From Psococerastis gibbosa (Eukaryota; Arthropoda; Insecta; Psocodea; Psocidae), in NCBI GenBank assembly GCA_963971405.1, contig OZ020492.1, forward strand, positions 16,460,204 to 16,524,203: DNA of 64,000 bases, in the 5' to 3' direction. The position numbers and the translations under genes are program-made. Shown here piece by piece: positions 11,687-20,693 of the stretch (position 1 is the stretch's first letter; each line of letters opens with the position of its first letter). Under the pieces are notes generated by a model. It saw nothing but the letters and a program-made list of their open reading frames with translations, searched no databases and was not told the origin of the DNA.

Positions 11687-11808
11687 CATCATGAGTAGAG
11701 GAAGAAGAACGCAATAATCCACAGTAAAATACTTTAATAGTTAACTAAATTTAACTATTAAAGTATTTTACTGTGGATCATTGCGTTCTTCTTCCTCTAC
11801 TCGTGATG
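11687..11808. repeat. 122-bp near-perfect palindrome
   Basis: Arms 11687-11744 and 11751-11808 pair at 56 of 58 positions around a 6-nt loop. The mismatches are in CATCATGAG/CATCACGAG and CAATAATCC/CAATGATCC. It lies 70 bp before a Harbinger MITE. It could be a tiny foldback element, or a cloning or assembly inversion joint. Confidence 0.92.
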
Positions 11809-11881
11809 TTCTCCAAGTTCCACGAAGTCACCAAGGAAACTCTCACAAGGATCCTAAAGCATACCGAAATTCGTTCGATAA

Positions 11882-12266
11882 GGTGCCCATTCCATTAACC
11901 GGCTAGGGCTATTTCCAACAACGGTGACGTGGTAGCAGTCATTCAAGACTTAGGTGACGTTTCCACCGATCTCACATTGCAGAATTGACGGAAATGTTTA
12001 TTTTCCTCTATGGAATAGTTAAAATTGATCAATGATCATACAGTAAAATCACAAACAAACAAACTAAAATTAAAAAATGGCGTCATGGGATATGTTAAGT
12101 ACAAACATTTTAATAGATTTCTATAAAAAAAAAAAAATCTAATTTCCGTCAATGTCATTTGCATTCTGCAATGTGAAGTCGGTGGAAACGCAACCTAAGT
12201 CTTGAATGTCTGCTACCACGTCAATGTTTTTGGAAATAGCCCTAGCCGGTCAATGGAATGGGCGCC
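11882..12266. mobile_element. Harbinger-type foldback MITE (family C), 385 bp
   Basis: Long inverted repeats of about 130 bp, starting GGTGCCCATTCCATTAACC on the left and GGCGCCCATTCCATTGACC (reversed) on the right, meet around a loop containing AAACAAACAAACTAAAAT. The flanking trinucleotide is TAA on both sides (11879-11881 and 12267-12269), as expected for PIF/Harbinger elements. The family recurs at 32967-33346, 33427-33794, 51719-52102, 58556-58933 and as halves. No transposase. Confidence 0.88.
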
Positions 12267-12278
12267 TAAAGCCTCCGA

Positions 12279-12437
12279 CAGGGCCGTAGCCTGAGAGGGG
12301 GGCCAGGGGGTCCGGACCTCTCCCGAAATATTTGCAGTGTACACTAGATAGAATGGAGTTTTAAATATATTGAGGTTACCTCACCCCCGGTTACGTCAGA
12401 TGGACCCCTCCCGAAAAAATTTCTGGCTATGGCCTTG
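12279..12437. mobile_element. hAT MITE, family G, 159 bp
   Basis: Left end CAGGGCCGTAGCC, right end reversed CAAGGCCATAGCC. Flanks GCCTCCGA and GCCTCCAA (12271-12278, 12438-12445) match at 7 of 8 positions. Internal CTAGATAGAAT and CCCGAAA blocks are shared with the copies at 25829-26007, 38800-38973 and 53249-53896. Confidence 0.85.
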
Positions 12438-12796
12438 GCCTCCAATAAAGCTAAAAACCGATAATATAATAACATTGATGTAAGCAACGCACGGTTAATT
12501 GCGCAATAAAGAAACAAAACAAAGGGTTTTGTCAGGATCAAGATAAACTTATGCATGAAGGCACGATTAAATGACATAACTGTCAATACATCTAGCCCAT
12601 GTTACAGTACTTATTCGTCTAATGGCTTAACTGAGGTTACAAGTTCATTTGATTTCTTAATGTTTTTATTACATAATGTCGACGATTCCATAATAATGGG
12701 ATAAGGAAACTCATTGTAGAAGGTATTTATACTTAATTTAGTTGGTATTTTCTCATTAATTCAAGATTATTTACTGCAGTAATATTATTGTTTTCT

Positions 12797-13200
12797 TATT
12801 AATACTTAGTATAAGGAAAGCTCTGTAATGGTTGAAATTTTCGGTTTCGGGATTTCAGGGGATTTACACATTTTGGTCCCAGAAACCCAAAAAATGTTTT
12901 TTTTTACGAAAAGTCTGTCTGTCTGTGGGTTTGTCTGTTTGTCGATTTCTGGGCAAACTCCCCGGTGTATTTTGATGAAATTCGCAATGTTCGTTAACAA
13001 AGTTCATACCTCTGAATAATTTTCTATTATTTTATTTTGAGCTAACTCAATTTTAATGGGTTTTATATGGTTAAAGAATTATCGTATTTCTAAAAGACAG
13101 TTTCACCAATTTTTATTTTAAATCATACATATTATAGTGGTTATAATCGCAAAAAAAAACCAATAGATTGCTTGCCTTTGACAGGCTAATTAAAAAAAAT
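12797..13200 (+). repeat. repeat family A, 5' part
   Basis: Begins TTATTAATACTTAGTATAAG and continues AAAGCTCTGTAATGG, GATTTACACATTTTGGTCCC, a short GTCT run (12915-12945), GGGCAAACTCCCCGG and the GCTAACTCAA block. It fades into AAACCAATAGATTGCTTGCC. No ORF conserved with other copies. Confidence 0.7.
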
Positions 13201-13216
13201 TCTCCTTTCGTGCATC

Positions 13217-14280
13217 ATGGTCACTTTGTGCTTAAGCTTTAAGCGAACTTTGACATTCCACCATATCTTGTGTTACTTATTCAATCGTATTTGCAATCTC
13301 GCTCGCAATATGTCATGTACAGAGGCGCCTATTCTGACCCATACGGTATACAGTGGTGTTCCGCAAGGCAATATTCTGGGGCCACTCCTGTTTTGCCTCT
13401 TCTTGAATGATTTGGCCAGCTTTGTTCCTAGTTCAAATGTTTTATTATATATGCTGACGACCTGAAGATTTTTAATGTTATTGACGATGTTGATAAGTGT
13501 GAACAGATGCAGTCGAACATCGATTTGGTGTCGGAATGGGCTCTACTGAATAAATTGACTATCCGTAGTGGAAAATGCGAAATTGTTAGATATGGTACGG
13601 GTAATATGTTTATATATGACTATGTACTCAATGGCAATACGCTAAAATCCAGTTTTGAAATAAAAGATCTTGGGGTGCACTTCTAGTCTGATTTTTCTTT
13701 CAGTGCCCATGTAGAAAATTCTGTTAAAGCTGCTGATAATAAGGTTCTTGGCTTTGTGATAAGAATGTGCTATAATTTTACGAATGCAAGAACACATATC
13801 CTATTGTACAATGCCTTTGTTAGATCTAGGCTTGAATATGCCTCTTTAGTATGGGATTCTAATATAGCTAGCAGATCTGCCTCTATAGATAAAGTACAAA
13901 AACGTTTTTTGCGTTATCTCTACTTTAGGAAATTTGGCTTATATCCTCACTATTTATTTCATCCAATAAGGACCAACCAATTACTGACTAATTTTGAGAT
14001 AAGCTCTCTTGAGCGTAGAAGGAATGTCTCTGATTGTGTTTTTATTTACAAGCTGTTGAACGGTCTCATAGACTGCCCTTCTATTCTTGAGAGGGTTCAT
14101 TTTAGAATTAATATAGGCACACGAGGTCTAAATTGCTATTTATCCATAGCGGCCTTTCGAAAGCAACGTTTCAAAGGATCTTGAAACATATTGAAGAGTC
14201 GAAACTGGTTCCATTTGCGCTAAGCTGAAATGAATTTAAAAGAATGACGATGTTATGACATTTCATATTGAACAATTGTG
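13217..14280 (+). pseudogene. CR1/Jockey-like reverse transcriptase remnant
   Basis: The frame from 13217 reads SGVPQGNILGPLLFCLFLND (RT block 4). A one-base frameshift near 13450 then moves the YADD catalytic box (YADDLKIF, about 13448-13471) into another frame, which runs to a TAG at 13684. A third segment, 13756-14184, holds the C-terminal domain (RSRLEYASLVW, QKRFLRYLYF). Block order and spacing fit a 5'-truncated RT. The same 3' end is found inverted at 9586-9785. Not functional. Confidence 0.85.
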
Positions 14281-14482
14281 GTGGTCGCCGGAAGACGGGT
14301 ATAAGGCTCAATATACCCTTTTTCCGGAGAACACGTTTTTGGACGTCACACTTGATTCTAAACGTTCCCTGAAAATTGAATTCAATATCTCGAACGACCA
14401 CGAAGATATGAATATTTTTCTTTATGTAGGCCTACATCCGCGAGAAATGGATGACAATTATTTATATATAATATTTACCTGA
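14255..14482 (+). CDS. short ORF of unknown function
   Basis: The frame encodes 75 residues containing FPENTFLDVTLDSKRSLKIE and then IFLYVGLHPREMDD. The composition is protein-like and not low complexity, and no repeat I recognise covers it beyond the first codons, which belong to the LINE end. The style faintly resembles the extracellular region before the GAIN/GPS domain of polycystin-1-like proteins. That is a guess from pattern only. It could be a stray exon or chance. Confidence 0.2.
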   Translation: MTFHIEQLWWSPEDGYKAQYTLFPENTFLDVTLDSKRSLKIEFNISNDHEDMNIFLYVGLHPREMDDNYLYIIFT

Positions 14483-14669
14483 TTGCTTTATTCATTTGAG
14501 AGTTAGATCTAATCTGTAGAAACGTTCGATGTGGGTATTCCGGACAGGCCTAAGGCTACACGTATTTTAAAACTTTAGAAGCGATTTTCTCAAAACACAG
14601 ATTTTGCTTACAGACCCGGAAGGTCTTCCGGAGACCGCCTCAATTGTATGTTTTACGTACATAGGTGTT

Positions 14670-15015
14670 TGACAAATCGATAAGATGCTTTTTTTTTTTT
14701 TTTAATGTTTTCGATGTTAAATAGAGTAACAAACCCCGAACAGGCTGCTTACCCAAGTAATATTTCGTTTTTTTATATTTAGTTATTTTTTTGAAGAAAT
14801 TATGGATAATTCATAGGTACCCCAACATATTCCCTACCCTGTCATCTATTAAATTGCGCTGCCCGCTATGCAATCGTCCCATCAATTGGAATAAGTAAAC
14901 TCGAAATGTAAACCTGAACTGAAATTTAACTGTAAGACAATTTTTTAACATAGAACTATTACAGTACCTATTCTTATTGATAAATAGGAAAGCATGTACT
15001 GGTTCACTCAATGTC
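14670..15015 (+). repeat. repeat family A, 3' part
   Basis: Contains the family blocks GTTAAATAGAGTAACAAA, AACAGGCTGCTTACCCA and GAAGAAATTATGGA, and ends near GATAAATAGGAAAGCATG with a changed terminal ACTGGTTCACTC. Confidence 0.65.
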
Positions 15016-15029
15016 GTAGCCGTAGCTAT

Positions 15030-15874
15030 AGTAAGCTAGTAGCTAGTAGCTAGTAAAATGCTTCTGATAGTAATAAAATCAGAGAATGTTAATACTCCTC
15101 TTAGTATAGTGATAGCAGTTCTGTTGTTCCAGGTGTAACAAAAGTTCACAATGAATAATCGCTCGAAGCTTCTGCTAACCATATTATTTTCAAGCAAAAT
15201 TTGTCAGATTATATTGGAATTGTAGAAAAGATTCCAAGAACTTTATCTGACGAGGCTAGTCAACAATCAAGATTAAAATCACCAAGTCACGAATCTATTC
15301 CACACATGTTTATTCATCCTGAAAATTCCCCAAAATTCATAAATGCTGATAAAATCACATTTGGAAAGGAAAGGCGCAGGAAACTTTTAACAGGAGTTCC
15401 AGTTTATTCTGCATCGTTGACATTGGAGAATTTGATTACCTACCGAGACACCCAAATTATCTTGAGCCGGGGTACCATATTTATTCAAGAACCTCGTAGC
15501 AATCCCGGGCTTGTTAAAATATTCATCCAGGGTGCGCTTGAATTACTTACAAGTTTGACGGCGATTACGGTCATTAAAAATACTATCCAGTATTTTTACG
15601 ATATAAAAAAAAAATGACGAAAGTTAATCCCTATTAATATGAGTTAGAGACAGTTCTTTTCTGAAGTAAATGGGTTCAAGTAGTACCACCCTTCAGCTGG
15701 TTATGAAGAAGAGTTGATTGTTTTAGCAGTGAGAAAAATTGAACTAAATTTAGGCCACTAATGTTGAAATGTTTAAATTTGGTTTTGTTTTGGGATGAAA
15801 GCAATGGTCTTATAGAATTTAAACACAAAATGTTTGGTAACAAAATAGATAATATATTCATGCCGTTGATGGGT
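15030..15874 (+). pseudogene. unknown secreted-type protein, tandem copy 1 (broken)
   Basis: The start at 15151 gives MNNRSKLLLTILFSS, a signal-peptide-like beginning, but a frameshift and a stop follow at once. The frame then continues from about 15204 as SDYIGIVEKIPR and stays open to 15617 (LENLITYRDTQIIL). Beyond a TGA, later blocks (FWDESNGLIEFKHKMFGNK, about 15780-15845) are in another frame. Every block has a counterpart in order at 17590-18500, so the two are diverged tandem duplicates 2.5 kb apart. The layout (signal peptide, hydrophobic beta-like segments, an FWDxSN block, then F-G-N-K-I) recalls divergent arthropod ionotropic receptor N-terminal regions. That is a weak inference. 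No ligand-binding or pore region is visible. Confidence 0.45.
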
Positions 15875-15924
15875 TAATTGATAAATTGGAAAGAATGCAA
15901 GAGTTCACTCGTACGGGTTCTTCA
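15875..15924 (+). repeat. repeat family A, 3' terminus only
   Basis: TTGATAAATTGGAAAG is followed by GAGTTCACTCGTACGGGTTC, the family A terminal block with changes. It truncates gene copy 1 at its 3' side. Confidence 0.55.
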
Positions 15925-15937
15925 ACAAATGGCTATA

Positions 15938-16056
15938 GTTGGACTTACATTGCCTGCTGTGGGGATAGTCATTGGAGGCAAGGGCCTCACAATCATCAAA
16001 AAAATTAGGGCGGGGCCCATGTCAGGGGAAAGGGGCTCCGCTCCAATAAGTCCAAC
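15938..16056. mobile_element. possible small TA-flanked MITE, 119 bp
   Basis: GTTGGACTTA at the left end and TAAGTCCAAC at the right are perfect 10-bp inverted repeats, each flanked by TA. That would fit a Tc1/mariner-like MITE, but ten bases is little evidence and I see no second copy. Confidence 0.35.
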
Positions 16057-16059
16057 TAA

Positions 16060-16409
16060 CCCTGTGTTCGATTATATTCCTCCAAGGTCATTAACATTTA
16101 CCAATAGATTTATTGCAGTAATAGTTTTCTCAATCTCAATCATGCTAAAATATGTAGTACAACTAATACATATATTATCATTGCACAATAGAACAATATT
16201 CTTCATGAAGATGAGTTACATGTAGACTTTCACCGAAAATTAAGTTGGTTCTAGTCCCAAACTTGCTGCATATGGAGACCATGCGAAGCAGGCTGTCCCA
16301 GGCATTTGCTGTTGAAGGTCAATGAGTGCTTTAATAGCCCTAACTCCATTAGGTTGGCTTTGTAACAGAAGAAAAGTCATTATTTATTTATTCCATAATT
16401 TATCTACTT
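16060..16409. other. unassigned; SINE scrap
   Basis: 16333-16363 (AATAGCCCTAACTCCATTAG then GTTGGCTTTG) is the tail part of SINE family B in plus orientation. The rest is AT-rich and unassigned. Confidence 0.4.
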
Positions 16410-16800
16410 CATCTGGCTCTGCAGCCTTTTATGAGCTTTGGCCTGCTCGACAACATTCTTCACCCATCTTGTTTTCGCTCCACTGCTTATATTGGCCCCA
16501 ACGCCAAGAACGGTTCCTAACTCGTCCTTCGAGCGATTTCGTGACTATACTCGTCATCCGCCTCCGTCACTCTTAAAATGTACATTGCCCTCTGTCCTTC
16601 TATCCTCTCTTGGATTATACATGCAGAAGGCGATACTTTTGGTTTCTCATCACATGGCCGAAGTATGCTAGCTTGTTTCTTAACCGTCAGCAGCAGCTCG
16701 GCATCTGTATCCATTCGCCTCAGCCTCAGCCTCAGCATTATGGACACGATCTCTCCAGGATATGAGCAGTATTTAACAATATTTTTCACCGGGGGAGACT
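16410..16800 (-). pseudogene. RTE-type reverse transcriptase, C-terminal remnant
   Basis: Minus strand reads DTDAELLLTVKKQASILRPC and then IIQERIEGQRA. This is a frameshifted form of the RTE block LLLTVKKRKLTYFGHVMR that is readable at 43860-43930. Only the connector and early C-terminal part is present. Dead. Confidence 0.65.
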
Positions 16801-17254
16801 CCCGCCCCCCCCCTTTCTCCAGGATATAATATGTATAAAACCTCACTAATTTGAGTTTATTTATCAATTTTATTTCTCCGGGGCTGACCCCCGAACCCCG
16901 CTTTCTCTGCGCCTGGTACCACCATTCAGAACAGGTTCAGCAATTTGGCCGTCATGCATATAGAGAATGAGGCGACTAGGTCGCAGAACTTGTACAAAAA
17001 TTTCAGGAGATTAAAAACTATTTTTTTTTTAATTTTTAAAATTTCTTTGTTTTACAGAACATGAATAGTTTAGTGTATAATGTATTTCAAACACATTAAA
17101 AAATAGTCAAATAATAAAAAAATCATATAATTTGCTAAGCAGACTTCAGAAGTGAATGAGTAATGGATCGAAGTCTTGGGGGTCCTAAAGCTCGTCCCCC
17201 CTCCAGAAATTATTGGGATTTTCGCCAATGTCTATACTACACGTCGACATTGAC
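16780..17254. repeat. GGGGGAGAC/CCCCCGAACCCC repeat fragment, then AT-rich
   Basis: CCGGGGGAGACTCCCGCCCC at 16789-16808 and TGACCCCCGAACCCCGC near 16885 match the interior of the long family G hAT copy (53330-53610) and the repeat at 31980-32400. 16920-17160 is AT-rich with nothing recognised. TTGGGGGTCC...CCCCCC at 17176-17202 is another hint of a G/C-rich repeat end. Confidence 0.45.
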
Positions 17255-17345
17255 TCCTGCAAAGTTTCAGTCTCAAAGATTAGTAGCCTATATATTACTT
17301 TTGGTGATCTATATCTACCAGCAATCGAATGTATTTCCTACATAG
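17255..17345 (+). repeat. dispersed sequence also found around the 24-kb SINE
   Basis: TTTTGGTGATCTATATCTAC then CAGCAATCGAATG recurs at 24014-24023 plus 24207-24235, where it is split by SINE family B. This copy shows the uninterrupted state of the site. Confidence 0.65.
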
Positions 17346-17589
17346 TCTGCAATCAATAAATGAAACATTAATTTGAACATGACACCTACAATGGAGGTTG
17401 TGGTTTAGTTCGCATAGGTAATTTTTGTCTTTCGTTAAAGCCGTTTTAGAATAGGTAATGGAATTTATTAAAGAGCATGGGTCTATTCCATCAAAGGATA
17501 TAGCATTCCTAATGACAATAATTTGCAATACTGACAAGTAAATTGTAGCTTTAATTCAGAAAAATGTATTCACAACGCCCTCACCTTTT

Positions 17590-18512
17590 TGATGGCAAAG
17601 AAATCAGAGAATGGCATTGGAGTTAATACATTTAGTATAGTGGAAGCCTTTGTTCCAGTTGTAACATAAGTTCACGATGAATAGTCGCTTGAAGCTAGTA
17701 TTTATCATAATAATTTCAAGCTATAGCATTGTTTTTGCTTTGTACGTCGAAAAATGTCTTTACCGCGCAATCATGGCTACCGCAAAACCGACGGATTATA
17801 TTGCAGTTGTCGAAAACATTGCTGAATATCCAATGTATTTAACTGGCGAGCCTTACCTACATTCTAAATAAATGGCTCTCATAAGATCAAGTCACGAGGG
17901 TATATAATCTATAGTCATCCTCAAAATCCCTCAAAATTCAAAAGAGCTGATATAAGCCAAGGAAAACCGGAAAGCCCCAAGGTACTCTTAGTAAGTTTTC
18001 CAACTTGCAATTCAGCTTCGATATTAAATAATTTGATGTACTACCGAGATGCCGGAACTCTTTTGACACCAGACACCAAAATTTTCATATTTATTCATGG
18101 ACATTGTATCAATTGCATGCTTGCAGAAATATTCATCATGGTCTGGTTTGAATTCATTAGATTTTCCACGTCTATTGAAATAATTGAAGATACTGTATTG
18201 AATTTTTACACTTACACTATGCCACAAAGAAAAATCGAATTGACAAAAGTCAATTCCTGTAAATATCAGTTTGAGACAGATAAATTCTTTTCTAATATTA
18301 CTGACTTCAAGGATTACCAAGAATCAGCTGGTGTTGAAGATGAGATGGTGGCATTACAATTGAGTAAATTTTAACAATAATGGCAAAATGTTTAAACATG
18401 GTTCAGTTTTGGGATAAAAGCAATAGTCTAATTGAATTTCAGCACTATATTTTCGGTAGCGAAATAATAAATAGGTATTTATTAATGCCGTTGTGCTAAT
18501 AACAACCTTCAA
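17590..18512 (+). pseudogene. unknown secreted-type protein, tandem copy 2
   Basis: A 64-codon frame from 17677 starts MNSRLKLVFIIIISS (strong signal-peptide character) and reads PTDYIAVVENIAEYP, then stops at 17869-17871. A one-base shift continues through HPQNPSKFKRADIS to ILNNLMYYRDAGTLL (about 18020-18065). That frame is open as far as a TAA at 18372 and includes VLNFYTYTMPQRKIE. A third frame, 18382-18501, gives AKCLNMVQFWDKSNSLIEFQ (20 residues) and ends PLC. Introns could explain the frame changes, but no clean GT-AG pairs stand out, so pseudogene is more likely. Parallel to 15030-15874. Family unknown; an ionotropic-receptor-like origin is only a suggestion. Confidence 0.45.
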
Positions 18513-18985
18513 TGTTTTTTGGCTCTAATCGTCATACAGATTAAGTAATGGTTTTGGTATCCCGATTCTAATGGGAGAATTCAACTAGTCCACCATTTAC
18601 TCTGCCTTTCATCCCGCATAATTTGGTTAATGACGCAAGTATTGGTCATAGTAACATCGAAAGCATTAACTATATGTCTCCTTCCTGTCCTAATACTTTC
18701 TTAAATTCACTTTGCGTGGTGTTTGTGTGCCACTTTGAAATTGGAGCTTCAGACAACAAAGTCCTGCAACTACTGAATCGCCTTGGCATCAGCGTTCGTA
18801 ATGTTGTATAATTATCTTGTAAAATTTTTAACTCTCACATCTCTTACAAGAGTCGGCAACTATCATAAAAACTGAAGGTTTTGTTTTTCATGTTGCTGTT
18901 ATTTGTTGTTGTTGTTGTTTTCCTTGAGATGCAATTATTGTGTTTCGATTGTGTAATTAATATAATTCTGTGTGCATTCAGAACA
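18513..18985. other. unassigned
   Basis: A 62-codon ORF at 18623-18811 ends KVLQLLNRLGISVRNVV. I cannot place it. A GTT/TGT run lies at 18900-18920. Confidence 0.3.
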
Positions 18986-18989
18986 TCTA

Positions 18990-20330
18990 GATTCATTGTT
19001 AATTTTAGTCAAATTTGTTTTGTCAATACCATCGTCGAAACTACAATTTGGATTTCGATGAAATTTACTCGCTTGCTCTTTGATAGTTTGCGTCTGGGGG
19101 TAAAAATCGGTTGGTCTGTAAATTCGATTTACGCCTAAATCACTAAATATTACTTAAAAACAAAATGCATCTGCCCTTGCTTGATCACGACATGGGTATA
19201 ATTAAAATTAAGATATGCCTTCCACATCAGTCCAAAAAATTGCTTTAAACCCGTCCATGCAATTCAAAAGGGGATTGTTGGAAATGCGTCACATTTTACC
19301 AATTTTGTGTTCCACTCGTGTTTAAGGGGTGAAGGGGTGAATTTCAAAATATGTATTTAGACTCGTTTGAAACCTTAATTCATTCTGCTTCTAATGAGTT
19401 ATTCAAAATTACTTGCGGTTGAAAATTGCAGGCTGTGGAATTTTTTTACTCTTACTCTATGCATGTAAATTGAAAGAAAGGTACCCTTTGAACCTGTTTT
19501 CCGCCGAAACACGGATGGTTTATACACTCACCTGAGCCTGAGCGAAGAGACCGGCATTAAAACTGAATATATGTCTGGAAAGAGTATGAAAGGTGGAAAA
19601 GAACTAAAGCAGTTTGAAGTTTTCAAATTGATATTAACACCCCCAAAAGCCTATTTTCTATTAAAATCTGCAAATTTCGGCCAAATTTGGGCGCACCTCC
19701 TCACGTTTCCTCCCTTTAAAGTCGAACCCTTTGCCCTATCACAACATATATAGCATGGCCTGAAAGAGGAAGAATAGACGAAGACATGGGTTTAATTTAA
19801 ATTGAGATAGGCTTTCTACATCTGCCCAAAAAGTTGCTTGAAACCCGTCTAACGCTTTTTTGGGACAATGAGCGTTACACTTTTTCGTACATGCACCCAA
19901 TATTCTAGCCTGGGGTCATCGATTTATTAGACGCTGTCACGTCAAAAAAATAAATGACTCAATTTTCATGAAAAATCGCTTAAAAAAAGTCATCTTCTGC
20001 GGAACCCTGCGCTATCAATGACTTCTACCTTCAGGTATTTTTTATGTGTTAAATAGAATAACAAAACCGAACAGGATGAATTCCCAAAAAAGATTTGCTT
20101 TTGTGCAAAAAAATATTTTTTAAAGAAATTATGGAAAAATGCATACTCCAATAAATTGCGTTCCTGCCATTGTTACTAAAATGTACGTTATAATGTATTC
20201 GTTTTCCGGTTCTAGAATATGCAATCAATTCAGTGCTTTTGGATAGGGGATATCCGAGGCTGTAGCCACAGGGGGGGCTATTGATAAAACTATAGGAAAG
20301 CATGTTCGAGTAAACTCGGACCGGTTCTTT
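18990..20330 (+). repeat. family A 3' half broken by an internally repeated insert
   Basis: 19030-19130 carries the diverged blocks CTCTTTGATAGTTTGCG and CTGGGGGTAAAAAT. 19935-20330 carries the later blocks through AAAGCATGTTCGAGTAAACT and CGGACCGGTTCTTT. Between them, 19185-19340 and 19782-19905 are direct repeats of each other (GACATGGGT, then AAATTGAGATAGGCTTTC or a variant, CCAAAAA-TTGCTT, AAACCCGTC), about 595 bp apart. The insert has no recognised coding sequence. Confidence 0.6.
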
Positions 20331-20693
20331 TCCTTATATCGATTGTTTAACCATTTCGGCTCATAAATATACACATCGATTATTTTTCAGTATAGGTATA
20401 GATTTTTCCGGGTTCAATAATCCACTATCCAGCGGCGGATTTAGCAATAGACAACTGAGGCATTTCGTAATTTTTTTTAAAGACTTTTATTTAGACCGAG
20501 GCCCATAGGTCCCTTGCCCAATGCGAGCCCATGGATTTCGGACATCATTATGTGTATTGATTCCGATGAATTTTTGGCCATTGGCAAACTTCTATACGTC
20601 CTCGGTATCCGTCTACACCAGCTACAAGCGATAATGGACAAGCTGAGATAAGCTTACCATTGGCGCAGTAAAACAGGCGAATGCATGACTTAA

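Noticed and set aside
16517-16867. 116-codon minus-strand ORF as a gene
   Set aside because: Only part of it is real coding ancestry (an RTE remnant). The rest runs into a G/C-rich repeat.
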